DNA from: Cupriavidus oxalaticus
GTDB taxonomy: Bacteria; Pseudomonadota; Gammaproteobacteria; Burkholderiales; Burkholderiaceae
Assembly (NCBI RefSeq): GCF_016894385.1
Contig: NZ_CP069811.1
Span: 410,501-474,500 of the forward strand
Length of the DNA stretch: 64,000 bases
Direction of reading: 5' to 3'
How positions within the stretch are numbered: the stretch's first letter is position 1; each line of letters starts with the position of its first letter. A program made the position numbers and the translations under genes. Under the pieces are notes generated by a model that saw only the letters and a program-made list of their open reading frames with translations, was not told where the DNA came from and made no database searches. Below, piece after piece: positions 52,427 through 62,366 of the stretch.

Positions 52427-53069
52427 GAGGCTTCCCCGTCCCCATGGTCACGCGCGGCACCGGCGCGATTTCCACGCGCCGGTTCTTCGCGCGGCTCCCG
52501 GCATCGGTATTGGCGGTGACCGGCTGCTGCGAGCCGAAGCCCGCCGAGAACAGCGAAGCGGGCGGCACGCCGGCATCGATCAGCGCGCGCGTCACGGTCA
52601 GCGCGCGCTGCGCCGACAGCTCCCAGTTGTCGGCGAAGCGGCGGTTGCCCTCGCGTACCTGCTGGTCGTCGGTGAAGCCGCTGACCATCAGCATTTCGTC
52701 GCGCGTGCGCAGGTAGGCCGACAGCGGCGCGGCCAGGCTGCGCAGCAGCTCGCGGCCCTCGGGCTGCAACTGGTCGGAGTTCAGGGCGAACAGCACGCTG
52801 CCGCTGATGCCGATGCGCCCGTTCACCAGCGTCACGCGCCCGGCGGCGAGCGGGCCGGCCAGCGCCTGCTCCAGCGTCTGGCGGCGCTGCGCCTCTTCCT
52901 GCCGCTGACGCACCTCGTCCTCAAGCCGCGCCGACAGCTCGAGCTGCACGCCGATGACGCCCAGCAGCACCAGCACGAACGCGCCCAGCAGCACCGACAT
53001 CAGGTCGCCGAAGACCGCCCAGGCCGGTACCGTCGGCTCGACGCCGGCGTCGATGTAGTCGTCCTTCAT
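52419..53069 (-). CDS. OmpA/MotB-like stator protein
   Basis: A 216-residue protein with one N-terminal membrane helix (about residues 16-42). Within VFGDLMSVLLGAFVLVLLG, Asp22 aligns with the proton-binding Asp of MotB (ADFMTAMMAFFLV). A coiled linker follows, and the C-terminal OmpA peptidoglycan-binding domain is complete (FTDDQQ, NWELSAQRALTVTRAL, GSRAKNRRVEI). It overlaps the DUF802 gene by 4 bp (ATGA). Together they make a MotAB/ZorAB-like pair. Confidence 0.85.
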   Translation of the reverse strand: MKDDYIDAGVEPTVPAWAVFGDLMSVLLGAFVLVLLGVIGVQLELSARLEDEVRQRQEEAQRRQTLEQALAGPLAAGRVTLVNGRIGISGSVLFALNSDQLQPEGRELLRSLAAPLSAYLRTRDEMLMVSGFTDDQQVREGNRRFADNWELSAQRALTVTRALIDAGVPPASLFSAGFGSQQPVTANTDAGSRAKNRRVEIAPVPRVTMGTGKPRG

Positions 53070-55942
53070 GCCGCCTCTGCGCGCGCTGCCTGCCGGCCGC
53101 CCAGCTGCTGCAGGTCTTCCAGGATCTGCTTCTGCGACAGCATGCTGAGGTCGACCACCTCGCGCGCCTGCGCCACGTAGTAGGCCAGCTGCTCATCGCT
53201 GCGCGCCATCGATTTGTCGAGCGCGGCCTCGATGCGCTGCAGCTGCTCGGACAGCTTGTCGTTGGATGCGCTGAACATCTGCACCGCCACGCCGAAGGCC
53301 TCGCCCAGGCTCGCCACCTCGACGGCGCTGCCGGTGACCTGCGCCGCGGCCTGCGCCAGGCGCCCGGTCTCGGACTCGACCTGCTCGGTGAAGCGGCCGC
53401 CGACGCGTTCCAGCAGCTCGGACGTGGTCGCCAGCAGCGTGTCGACCGCGGCGCGCTGGCCGGTGGAGGCGTGGTTCACGGCGTCGAGCAGCGTGCCCAG
53501 CGTTTCCAGCATGCGGCTGCGCTCTTCCAGCATGGCGTTGTCGCGGGCCATGCCTTCGGTGAGCTTCTGGCGCAGTTCGGCGATGACTTCGGCCGCGGCC
53601 CTGGGCGCTTCGGCGGACGCCTGCATCAGGCGCGCGACTTCGGCGATGGTGCTGCTGGCGTGCGCCTCGGCCTGCGCGGTGATGTCGCGCGCGGTCTGCG
53701 CCAGGGTGTCGCAGATCTCCTGCTGGCGGCTGGCGCTGTGGCTGCCGGCCTGTTCCCATTGCTCGCGCAGCGAGGCGGCCATGCTGTCGAGGTGGCCGGT
53801 CCAGGCGGCCAGGCGCTGTTCGTCGCGCGCGGCCAGTTCGGCCTGCAGCGCGGCGGCGGCCCTGGGTGCCTCGGCGGCGGCTTGCACCAGGCGCTCGATC
53901 TCGGCCAGCGTGCCGCTGGCGTGCGCCTGTGTTTCGGTGGAAATCGCTTGCGCGGTCTGCGCCAGTGCCGCGCAGATTTCCTGCTGGCGGGTGGCGGTCT
54001 GCGCGCCCGCCTGCTGCCATTCCTGGCGCAGCGTGGCGGCCATCGCGGCGAGGGCTTCGGTCCAGGCGGCGAGGCGTTGTTCGTCGCGCGTGCTCAGTTC
54101 GGTCTGCAGCGCGAGAGCGGCCTTGGGCGCGTCGGCGGCGGCCTGCACCAGCCGGTCGATCTCGGCGATGGTGCCGCTGGCGTGGGCCTGCGACTGGGCC
54201 GAGATGTCGCTGGCGGTCTGCGCCAGCGCGGCGCAGATTTCCTGCTGGCGGCTCGCGGCCTGTGCGCTCGCCTGTTCCCATTCCCCGCGCAGTCCGGCGG
54301 CCATGTTGCCAAGCGCGTCGGTCCAGGCTGCGAGGCGTTGCTCGTCGCGTGCGCTCAGCTCGGCCTGCAGCGCCAGCGCGGCCTTGGGCGCGTCGGCGGC
54401 GGCCTGCACCAGCCGGTCGATCTCGGCGATGGTGCCGCTGGCATGCGCCTGCGACTGGGCGGAAATATCGTTTGCGGTCTGCGCCAGCGCCGTGCAGATC
54501 TCCTGCTGGCGGCTCGCGGCCTGCGCGCTGGCCTGGTCCCACTGCTGGCGCAGCGCCTCGGTCATGCTGCCGAGCGTGCCGGCCCACGCGGCCAAGCGCT
54601 GTTCGTCATGCGATGCCAGGCCCGCCTGCAGGTCGGCGTGCGACTGGCCCACGGTGCGCACCAGCGATACCGCCTGCTGTTCGAATGCCGCCGTGGCGGC
54701 GGCCAGCGCCTGTTGGTTGTCGGCGGCGAGCTTCTCGCCGGTGCGGGCGTGTTGCGACAGGGCCTCGGTCCACGCCTGCGCGGTGCTGGCGGAGGTGGTT
54801 TCCAGACGTGCCGCCACCTGCGCGATGAGGCCGGCCGAACGTTGCTCGAACGCCTGCGCAAAGCCGTCGAGCGCGCCGCGCAGTTCGCCCGTCAGGGCTT
54901 CATTGCTGCGCTGCTGGCTGGCGAGCGCCTCGTTCCAGATCCCGGCGACGCCGGCGGTCGAGGTCTCGAAGCGCGCCGAGATGCCTTCGAGCTGCTGCTG
55001 CACGGACTGCGTGACGGCGTCGCGCATGGCGGCGGTCTCGCGCGCCAGGCCGGCCATGGTCGCTTCCACGGCCGGCTGGATCGCCGTGCCGGCGGCGCGC
55101 GCGCTGTCGGCGACGCTGTCTTTCAGCGATTGCCCGACCGAGGCGGCCAGTTGGGTGTAGACCGCTTCGGTCTTGCCGTGGAAGGCTTCCTGGCTGGCCG
55201 CCAGGCGCTCCGCCATGGCCTGGTTCTGTTGTTCCATGGTCGCCATCATGGCCTGCAGCCGGTCGACCAGCGCCGGCATGGCATCGGCCTGGCGCTGCAG
55301 CAGGCGGAACGACTCGTCGCGCTGGTGGCTGCGCGAATAGAGGCGCAGCGTGGTGGCGATGCGCGCATCGAGCGCCTGCGCGGCCTGCACGCGTTCGCGC
55401 CGGCACAGCGCCGACAGCAGCCCCAGCATGGCCGACGTGGCCACGCCGGCCACCGAGGTGCCGAAGGCGAAGCCCAGCCCCTTCACCGGCGCCGCCAGCG
55501 ACGCGCGGATCGCCTGCAGGTCGGTCGCGGTTTCCAGCGCCATGCCGGTGCCGCGCAGCGTCGACACCATGCCGAGGAACGTGCCGAGCATGCCCAGCAG
55601 CACCAGCAGGCCGACCAGGTACGGCGTCAGCGCCGGCCCCGGCAGCGCCACGCGCTCGCCCTCGACGCGCAGGCGCACGGCGTTGCGCAGCCCCGCGGGC
55701 AGGCGCACGAGCCAGCCATCCAGGCTTGCCGGCGCCTCGGACAGCCCCTGCACCGCCTGCGCCAGCCCCAGCGTGCCCTGCCGGTAGCGCATCAGCTCAT
55801 GCGCGCCGGCCACGTAGCAGGCGCCGATCAGCAGCGTGACCGACAACGCCAGCGCATTCGAGCCGGCATAGCCTGCGGCGATCCAGCACACGGCCGCCAG
55901 GCCCGCCAGGAAAACAACAAGATGGAAGAAGTATCGGTTCAT
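53066..55942 (-). CDS. DUF802 protein, MotA/ZorA-like with long repeat tail
   Basis: A 958-residue protein. Four membrane helices lie at about 5-25, 30-48, 107-127 and 153-178. The segment LTPYLVGLLVLLGMLGTFLGMVSTLRG followed by GFAFGTSVAGVATSAMLGLLSAL has the MotA/ExbB channel pattern. The remaining about 780 residues form an Ala/Gln/Glu-rich coiled coil, including four 87-residue tandem repeats (about 53573-54617) with the core SRQQEICAALAQTA and AHASGTIAEIDRL. This is the layout of ZorA (channel plus long cytoplasmic tail). It is coupled to the OmpA/MotB-like gene. Confidence 0.8.
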   Translation of the reverse strand: MNRYFFHLVVFLAGLAAVCWIAAGYAGSNALALSVTLLIGACYVAGAHELMRYRQGTLGLAQAVQGLSEAPASLDGWLVRLPAGLRNAVRLRVEGERVALPGPALTPYLVGLLVLLGMLGTFLGMVSTLRGTGMALETATDLQAIRASLAAPVKGLGFAFGTSVAGVATSAMLGLLSALCRRERVQAAQALDARIATTLRLYSRSHQRDESFRLLQRQADAMPALVDRLQAMMATMEQQNQAMAERLAASQEAFHGKTEAVYTQLAASVGQSLKDSVADSARAAGTAIQPAVEATMAGLARETAAMRDAVTQSVQQQLEGISARFETSTAGVAGIWNEALASQQRSNEALTGELRGALDGFAQAFEQRSAGLIAQVAARLETTSASTAQAWTEALSQHARTGEKLAADNQQALAAATAAFEQQAVSLVRTVGQSHADLQAGLASHDEQRLAAWAGTLGSMTEALRQQWDQASAQAASRQQEICTALAQTANDISAQSQAHASGTIAEIDRLVQAAADAPKAALALQAELSARDEQRLAAWTDALGNMAAGLRGEWEQASAQAASRQQEICAALAQTASDISAQSQAHASGTIAEIDRLVQAAADAPKAALALQTELSTRDEQRLAAWTEALAAMAATLRQEWQQAGAQTATRQQEICAALAQTAQAISTETQAHASGTLAEIERLVQAAAEAPRAAAALQAELAARDEQRLAAWTGHLDSMAASLREQWEQAGSHSASRQQEICDTLAQTARDITAQAEAHASSTIAEVARLMQASAEAPRAAAEVIAELRQKLTEGMARDNAMLEERSRMLETLGTLLDAVNHASTGQRAAVDTLLATTSELLERVGGRFTEQVESETGRLAQAAAQVTGSAVEVASLGEAFGVAVQMFSASNDKLSEQLQRIEAALDKSMARSDEQLAYYVAQAREVVDLSMLSQKQILEDLQQLGGRQAARAEAA
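53573..54617 (-). repeat. four 261-bp tandem repeats inside DUF802 gene
   Basis: Each unit encodes 87 residues beginning L(A/S)xxDEQRLAAW and ending near LALQAE. Units 1 and 2 are nearly identical; units 3 and 4 have diverged. The units keep frame, so copy number could change tail length without disrupting the gene. Confidence 0.8.
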
Positions 55943-55952
55943 GGTGTCCTGG

Positions 55953-56705
55953 TCAGCTGCCGCGCAGGGCGGCGAGCAATCCTTCGACGGGTTGGAAGCG
56001 TATTTCCAGCTCGGCCAGCAATACGCTTTGCATATCCTTGCGAAACACGGCCAGCCACGCGCCGGGCGCGACCGGGGCTGCGGCGGCCGGCTTTGTGGCG
56101 GCCTGGGCCTCGGCCAGCGCCGCGGCTTCGGCCTGGCGCAACCGCTGGAAATGCCCTTCCAGCAGGGTCGGCACGCTGCCGAGCACGCTTTGCTCGCGCG
56201 CGCCCAGCACGCGCTCCATCACGGCATCGACCATCGCCAGCCGGGCCATGTCCGGCGCGCGCGTCGACAAGGCGGCCCGCAGCCGCCCGCGCAACGCGCC
56301 GATCGCGGTCTCCATGGCCTGCTGCTGCGACACGTAGCGGTGGCGGTAGATGGCGTAGTCCACCTGCGCATCCATGGCCTCGGCCAGCGCCGACGGCCGG
56401 CCAGGGCCGCGGCGGCGCGCGGCCAGGGCATTGTCCCCGGCGATGGCATCGGCCAGCGCGCCGCGCACGCGCGCGCACTCCTGCTCTTCGGCGGTGGCGC
56501 CGCAGGCACGCGGGTTGGCTGGCACCGCGGCCGACCCGGCTTTCAGCGCCGCCGACAGGGCGATCGCATCTGGCCAGCCCAGCCATTGGCTCAGCTGGCC
56601 CGAAAGTGACGTTGCAGGAGGTGGGGCGTCGGCGTCGGTCAGGCGCGCCAGCAGCCGGACTAGCGTCGGACCGCTGAAACCTGTGCGCCGGGGCTCTTGG
56701 GACAT
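55953..56705 (-). CDS. DUF3348 protein of motor-like operon
   Basis: A 250-residue soluble protein, first gene of the leftward operon, 10 bp before the DUF802 gene. Family features: GPTLVRLLARLTDADAP, LSQWLGWPDAIALSAAL, a conserved YAIYRHRYVSQQQAME segment, and C-terminal AWLAVFRKDMQSVLLAELEIRFQPVEGLLAALR. No membrane helices or signal peptide. Function unknown; the constant neighbourhood with DUF802, OmpA and DUF2894 points to a cytoplasmic accessory of the motor. Confidence 0.82.
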   Translation of the reverse strand: MSQEPRRTGFSGPTLVRLLARLTDADAPPPATSLSGQLSQWLGWPDAIALSAALKAGSAAVPANPRACGATAEEQECARVRGALADAIAGDNALAARRRGPGRPSALAEAMDAQVDYAIYRHRYVSQQQAMETAIGALRGRLRAALSTRAPDMARLAMVDAVMERVLGAREQSVLGSVPTLLEGHFQRLRQAEAAALAEAQAATKPAAAAPVAPGAWLAVFRKDMQSVLLAELEIRFQPVEGLLAALRGS

Positions 56706-56887
56706 ACCGCCGGATTCAAAAAGCCAGCAGTTTACACGCCTCGGGGAGGCGGGCGGCAGTATCCGGGGGTGGGGAGCGGCGGCAACGGATGCCGCCACGG
56801 GCGAGCCGTGCCGTTCAGCAAATCCGGCGGTTCATGATTCCTGGACATGCCGCGGACATGAACCGCGCGGCACAGCCCTTCAGCGCA

Positions 56888-57621
<734 letters not shown>

Positions 57622-57705
57622 TTGCCGCGCTGTGCTTCGTTGAGCTTTCAACGCGGCGGGGGAATCATACCGCAGAGTGGCGTTCGGTGTTGGCGGATGC
57701 TGTCG

Positions 57706-58254
57706 TCAGGTGCGCGCAGCCGCCAGCGCCTGTACCGGCGCCACCGCCAGCGCCGCCAGCAGCCTGAGCGCCGCCACCTCGGCGGCCGACCAGATGGCGC
57801 GATCGGCCAGGTAGTTGAAGGTGCCGACCACTGAGCCCTGGTGGCCCAGCGGCACATTGACCACCGCCGTGCAGCCGAGCTTGCGGATCACCTGCACGTC
57901 ATCGAACACCGCCGCCAGCGCGTCATCGCCCTCGCCGACAAAGACCTCACCACGCTCCAGCAACTGCCGGCGCCACGGGCTGTCGCCCTTGGTCTTGTGC
58001 CCGCCGACCGGGTAGGCTGCGGTGTCGGAGGACCACAGGCGTTCGATCCGCGCCGTCTGCACATGCCAGGCATTGATCGTCAGCAGCCCCGGCCCGAGCG
58101 TGCGCAGCGTGGCCGCGCCGATCGCGTCGAGCGCCGCGGCGGGCTCGCGCGCCTGCCGCAGCGCGTCGCACAGCAGGTTGACCTGCGCGATCAGCGAGCC
58201 GGCGTCTTCCAGCGGCGCGCCGGCTTGCGGGGCCGGGTGCGTTGCCTGGCTCAC
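57706..58254 (-). CDS. GAF-domain protein
   Basis: A 182-residue protein with one GAF domain at about residues 30-170 (LGPGLLTINAWHVQTARIERLWSSD, then VIRKLGCTAVVNVPLGHQGSVVGTFNYLA). It starts at GTG 58254, 1 bp after the Bug stop, so it is translationally coupled. GAF proteins bind small ligands; no output domain is attached. It may sense the substrate of the upstream genes. Confidence 0.82.
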   Translation of the reverse strand: MSQATHPAPQAGAPLEDAGSLIAQVNLLCDALRQAREPAAALDAIGAATLRTLGPGLLTINAWHVQTARIERLWSSDTAAYPVGGHKTKGDSPWRRQLLERGEVFVGEGDDALAAVFDDVQVIRKLGCTAVVNVPLGHQGSVVGTFNYLADRAIWSAAEVAALRLLAALAVAPVQALAAART

Positions 58255-58255
58255 T

Positions 58256-59233
58256 TCATTCCCCCTGGATGCCGAGTTCGCGGATCAGCTTGCCATAGCG
58301 GTCGGCATCGCGGCGCAGGATGGTGGCGAACTGCTGCGGCGTGGAGGTCGCGGTTTCGACGCCGATGGCGTTCATCTTGGCCTTCACTTCAGGCAGCGCC
58401 ATCACGGCGTTGATCTCGCGATTGAGCCGCGCCGTCAGCTCGGCGGGCATGTCCTTCGGCCCGAAGGCGCCGTACCAGACCGCCAGCTCGTAGCCGGGCA
58501 GGGTCTCGGCCACGGTCGGCACATTGGGCAGCAGCGGCGAGCGCTTGCTCTCGGTCACGGCCAGCAGGCGCAGCTTGCCGGCCTTGACGTGCGGCAGCGT
58601 CTGCGTGCCCGCCGAGAACAGCAGCTGGGTCTGCCCGGCAACGGTATCGACCACCGCCGGCGCGCCGCCCTTGTACGGCACGTGCAGCATCTGGATGCCG
58701 GCCATCTTCTCGAACAGCACCGCGCTGAGGTGGTTGGTGGAGCCCGGCCCGGCGCTGGCGTAGGCCAGCTTGCCCGGATTGGCCCTGGCGTAGGCCACCA
58801 GTTCCTTCACGTTCTGCGCCGGCACCGAGGGATGGACCACCATGGTGTTGGTCACGTAAGCCAGCAGGCCCAGCGGCGTGAAGTCATCCACGCCGCGGAA
58901 CGGCATGTTGGGCATCAGCGCCGGGTTCATGGCGTGGGTGCTCATCGAGCCCACCAGCAGCGTGTAGCCGTCGGGTTTGGCACGGGCCACCATGGCCGAG
59001 CCGATGTTGCCGGAAGCGCCCGGCTTGTTGTCGACGATCACCGGCTGGCCGAGCGAGCGCGTCAGGTGCTCGGACAGCACGCGCGCGAGGATATCGGTCG
59101 AGCCGCCGGCGGCCCACGGCACGATCAGCGTGACCGGCTTCTGCGGCCAGGGCTCGCTGGCGCCGGCCGGGGCCGCCAGGCACATCGCCAGCGCGGCGAC
59201 GCCGCCCAGCAGGGTTTTCAGTACTGCGCGCAT
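58256..59233 (-). CDS. Bug/TctC-family solute-binding protein
   Basis: A 325-residue periplasmic binding protein with a signal peptide ending about residue 25 (MCLAAPAGASE) and the Bug start WPQKPVTLIVPWAAGGSTDILAR. It follows the gamma-glutamyltransferase gene by 61 bp, so it may deliver a related substrate. Confidence 0.92.
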   Translation of the reverse strand: MRAVLKTLLGGVAALAMCLAAPAGASEPWPQKPVTLIVPWAAGGSTDILARVLSEHLTRSLGQPVIVDNKPGASGNIGSAMVARAKPDGYTLLVGSMSTHAMNPALMPNMPFRGVDDFTPLGLLAYVTNTMVVHPSVPAQNVKELVAYARANPGKLAYASAGPGSTNHLSAVLFEKMAGIQMLHVPYKGGAPAVVDTVAGQTQLLFSAGTQTLPHVKAGKLRLLAVTESKRSPLLPNVPTVAETLPGYELAVWYGAFGPKDMPAELTARLNREINAVMALPEVKAKMNAIGVETATSTPQQFATILRRDADRYGKLIRELGIQGE

Positions 59234-59294
59234 TTTCCTTCCTCCTTGGTACTGGCGCGGACCTGTTGCGGTCCGCTCTCATGTCATCGAATCG

Positions 59295-61124
59295 TCAGCG
59301 GCCCACCGCATAGCCCTGCATGCCGCGCGCATTGGCCCCGGCGCGCAGCACCAGCCGCCCGCGCCCGTCGCGTTCGCGCGAGCAGGCCGACATGCGGCCT
59401 TCTGACCAGGGTTCGCCCACGCGGACTTCGTGCCCGCGTTCGCGCAGCGCCGCCAGCGTTGCCGCCGGGAAGCGCGATTCCACGCTGATGCGGTTGAGCA
59501 CGGTCTGGCGCGGCCAGAACGAGCCCGGGAAATGGTCGATATGCCAGGCCGGCGCGTCGATCGCTTCCTGCAGGTTCATGCCATGGACCGCATGGCGCAG
59601 GAAGAATGCCAGCGACCACTGGTCCTGCTGGTCGCCACCGGGGGTGCCGAACACCATGTAGGGCTCGCCGTCGCGCAGCGCCAGCGACGGCGACAGCGTG
59701 GTGCAGGGGCGCTTGCCGGGGGCCAGCGTGTTGGGCAGGTCGGGCTCCAGCCAGGTCATCTGCAGGCGGGTATTGAGCGCGAAGCCGAGCGCCGGGATGG
59801 TCGGGCTCGACGAGAGCCAGCCGCCCGACGGCGTGGCGGCGACCATGTTGCCATGGCGGTCGATCACGTCGATATGGCAGGTGTCGCCGACAAAGAGCTC
59901 GCGTTCGGCCCATTCGGCTACCGGCGGCAGCTCGGCAAAGGTCGGCTCGCCCACGCCGAAGCGTACGTCGGCCTGCCGCAGCGTGCGCTCGGCCACGCCC
60001 AGGTCGGGCAGGCGCGGCGCCATGCCATCGAGCGTGCCGGGATCGATCGCCAGCGCCGCGCGCTCGCCGATGCGCTGCGCGCGCGCGGCCAGGTAGCCGT
60101 CGTCGAGCAGCGCGGCAAGCGGGCTGTGTGCGAAGCGGGGATCGCCGTACCAGGCCAGGCGGTCGGCCATGGCCAGCTTGGTGGCCTCGGCGATTCGGTG
60201 CACGAATTCGGGGGAATCGGGCGCATGCTGCGCCAGCCCGGCGTGGCGCAGCATGCCGAGCTGCTGCAGGAACACCGGCCCCTGGCTCCAGATGCCGCAC
60301 TTGGCCACCGTGTAGCGGCCGAAGTCGAGCGTGACCGGGTCCTCTTCCTCGGGCCTCCAACCGGCCATGTCGTCGTAGCGCAGCAGGCCGGTGTGCTTGT
60401 CGCCGGTGGTGTCGCGCACCGGCGTGTTGCGGCAGTACGCGTCGATTTCCTCGGCGACGAAGCCGCGGTACCAGCAATCCAGCGCGGCATCGATCTGGCC
60501 GGTGCGGCTGTTGCTGCGGCGCTGGGCTTCCTCGACGATGCGGGTGTAGGTATCGGCCAGCACCGGCAGCGTATGCAGGCTGCCGGGGCGCGGCACCTTG
60601 CCGTCCGGCAGCCAGGTGGCCGCCGAACTGTGCCATTCGTCGCGGAACAGCGCCTGCACCGCCAGGATCGCGCGCGAGATGCGCGGCACCAGCGGGAAGC
60701 CGTCGCGCGCGTAGCCGATGGCGGGCGCCAGCACGTCGGCCAGCGACCACGTGCCGCGATCGCGCAGCATCGTCAGCCACGCGCCGAAGGCGCCGGGAAC
60801 GGTGGCGGGCACCAGGCCGATGCCCGGCACCAGCTCCAGGCCCTGCGCGCGCAGCGCCGCGGGATCGGCAAGCGCCGGCGCCGGGCCCTGGCCGCACAGG
60901 GTGCGCATGCGGCGCTCGCGCTCGCTCCAGAACAGGATCGGCACTTCGCCGCCAGGGCCGTTCAGGTGCGGCTCGACCACCTGCAGCACAAAGCCCGCCG
61001 CCGCCGCGGCATCGAAGGCATTGCCGCCGCGTTCGAGCACGCCCATGGCGGTTTGCGTGGCCAGCCAGTGGGTGGAGGCGGCAACGCCAAAGGTGCCGAC
61101 GATTTCGGGGCGGGTAGTGAACAT
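59295..61124 (-). CDS. gamma-glutamyltransferase-family Ntn hydrolase
   Basis: A 609-residue protein of the gamma-glutamyltranspeptidase family. The catalytic Thr lies in GDTCHIDVIDRHGNMVA (family TTHxxVxD), where the second Thr is replaced by Cys. The ALATQTAMGVLERGGNAFDAAAA opening and the FGTPGGDQQDQWSL segment (small-subunit GGG-like) are present. There is no signal peptide, unlike periplasmic Ggt, so it may be a cytoplasmic hydrolase of amide-linked compounds. The gene is divergent from a LysR gene. Confidence 0.88.
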   Translation of the reverse strand: MFTTRPEIVGTFGVAASTHWLATQTAMGVLERGGNAFDAAAAAGFVLQVVEPHLNGPGGEVPILFWSERERRMRTLCGQGPAPALADPAALRAQGLELVPGIGLVPATVPGAFGAWLTMLRDRGTWSLADVLAPAIGYARDGFPLVPRISRAILAVQALFRDEWHSSAATWLPDGKVPRPGSLHTLPVLADTYTRIVEEAQRRSNSRTGQIDAALDCWYRGFVAEEIDAYCRNTPVRDTTGDKHTGLLRYDDMAGWRPEEEDPVTLDFGRYTVAKCGIWSQGPVFLQQLGMLRHAGLAQHAPDSPEFVHRIAEATKLAMADRLAWYGDPRFAHSPLAALLDDGYLAARAQRIGERAALAIDPGTLDGMAPRLPDLGVAERTLRQADVRFGVGEPTFAELPPVAEWAERELFVGDTCHIDVIDRHGNMVAATPSGGWLSSSPTIPALGFALNTRLQMTWLEPDLPNTLAPGKRPCTTLSPSLALRDGEPYMVFGTPGGDQQDQWSLAFFLRHAVHGMNLQEAIDAPAWHIDHFPGSFWPRQTVLNRISVESRFPAATLAALRERGHEVRVGEPWSEGRMSACSRERDGRGRLVLRAGANARGMQGYAVGR

Positions 61125-61196
61125 GGATTGCAGCTCCGGTGATGCGAGCCAGTATAGGATCGGGAAATAACCGTGAGCGTCTGATTGGTTATCGTT

Positions 61197-61216
61197 GTAT
61201 TACCATTTGGTAATAC
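61197..61216. promoter_or_regulatory. perfect 9-bp inverted repeat, likely LysR operator
   Basis: GTATTACCATTTGGTAATAC is a perfect palindrome with 9-bp arms and a 2-bp centre. It lies in the 120-bp gap between the divergent gamma-glutamyltransferase and LysR genes. It is a strong candidate site for the LysR protein. Confidence 0.65.
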
Positions 61217-61244
61217 GACATTCACGCCCCGTTGCAGGATTCCT

Positions 61245-62198
61245 GTGCCCATCGCCGCCCCCGACAAGCTGGTCCACAACCTCGTCTCGCGCCTGCGCCT
61301 CAGGCACCTGCCGTTGCTGCTGGCACTGGAGCGCCAGCGCTCGGTGTCGCGCGTGGCGGCCGAGCTGAACCTGTCGCAGCCCGCCGTCACCAAATCCCTG
61401 CGCGAGATCGAGGACATCTTCATGGTGCCGCTGTTCATCCGCACCCGGCGCGGCCTGGAGCCCACGCCCACGGGCCGGGCGGTGCTGGCGCATGCGCGGC
61501 TGACGCTGGCGGATACCGACGCGCTGGGACGCGAGCTCGCGGCGATCGGTGCCGGCATGTCGGGGCGGCTGCGCATCGGCGTGATCCCGTTTATCAGCCG
61601 CACCGTGCTCGATGCCGCCTGCAGTTTCGGCCTGACGCAGTCGCCGCGGGTCTCGGTGCTGGTGCGCGAGGGCACCACCGACGAGCTGGTGGCGGCGCTG
61701 CGCGAGCATGAGCTGGATTGCGTGGTGGCGCGGACCTTCTACGCACCCGGCGCGGACATCGCCCAGCAGCCGCTCTATCGCGAAGAGCCGGTGCTGGTAG
61801 TGCCCGCCGCGGCCGCCGGCCGGCTCGGGCGCGGGCCGCTCGACTGGCACCGGCTGGCCGGGCGCGACTGGATTCTGCCGCCGCCGAACACGCCGATCCG
61901 GCGCACCATCAACACCATCTTCGCGGTGGCCGGCGTGGCGCAGCCGGTGCCCATCGTCGAGACCTACTCGATCAAGACCATGGCCACGCTGCTGCGCAAC
62001 CACGCGGCGGCCACCACCATCGTGCCCCGCGCGGTGGCTGCTGAGCTGGTCGAAGGCGGGGGCGCGGCGGTCCTGCCGCATGCGCTGAGCTGGGATTTGC
62101 CGCCGGTGGGGGTGATGTGGCGGCGGCAGGCGCTGGAGGACGACGTGGTGGTATCGCTGGTGGCGGCGTTGGGGAAATTGCGGTGGGAGGAGGGGTAG
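61245..62198 (+). CDS. LysR-family regulator
   Basis: A 317-residue LysR regulator starting at GTG 61245 after AGGATT. HTH: LRHLPLLLALERQRSVSRVAAELNLSQPAVTKSLREIEDIF, followed by an effector domain of the GbpR-like class (RLRIGVIPFISRTVLD, HELDCVVARTF). It is divergent from the gamma-glutamyltransferase/Bug/GAF operon and probably controls it through the palindrome at 61197. Confidence 0.92.
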   Translation: MPIAAPDKLVHNLVSRLRLRHLPLLLALERQRSVSRVAAELNLSQPAVTKSLREIEDIFMVPLFIRTRRGLEPTPTGRAVLAHARLTLADTDALGRELAAIGAGMSGRLRIGVIPFISRTVLDAACSFGLTQSPRVSVLVREGTTDELVAALREHELDCVVARTFYAPGADIAQQPLYREEPVLVVPAAAAGRLGRGPLDWHRLAGRDWILPPPNTPIRRTINTIFAVAGVAQPVPIVETYSIKTMATLLRNHAAATTIVPRAVAAELVEGGGAAVLPHALSWDLPPVGVMWRRQALEDDVVVSLVAALGKLRWEEG

Positions 62199-62250
62199 GG
62201 CGCCGGGACTGCGCAGTCATCAGAGCTTGCTTCCGCCTCCCGCATACGCT

Positions 62251-62276
62251 CCCCTCTCCCACTGCGCGGGAGAGGG
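62251..62276. repeat. REP-like hairpin
   Basis: CCCCTCTCCC/GGGAGAGGGG with a short loop, the same core as the hairpins at 32071-32192 and 47850. It lies between the LysR and GST genes, so it may end the LysR transcript. Confidence 0.65.
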
Positions 62277-62366
62277 GAGCAAAGCGCTGGCGCACCTTGC
62301 GCGCCTCGGCGATCATAGTCAGCCTCGTCTCCCGTACCATCTCCAACCCAACCCGGAGCCATACCC

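Noticed and set aside
53471..56677. A 1068-residue plus-strand open frame opposite the DUF802 gene
   Set aside because: It mirrors the tandem repeats of the real gene and is a compositional artefact; the minus-strand proteins have recognisable domains.
51734..56705. The DUF802/OmpA operon considered as a full Zorya defence system
   Set aside because: ZorC, ZorD or ZorE-type genes (EH-signature, helicase, nuclease) are not present nearby, so only the motor resemblance is claimed.
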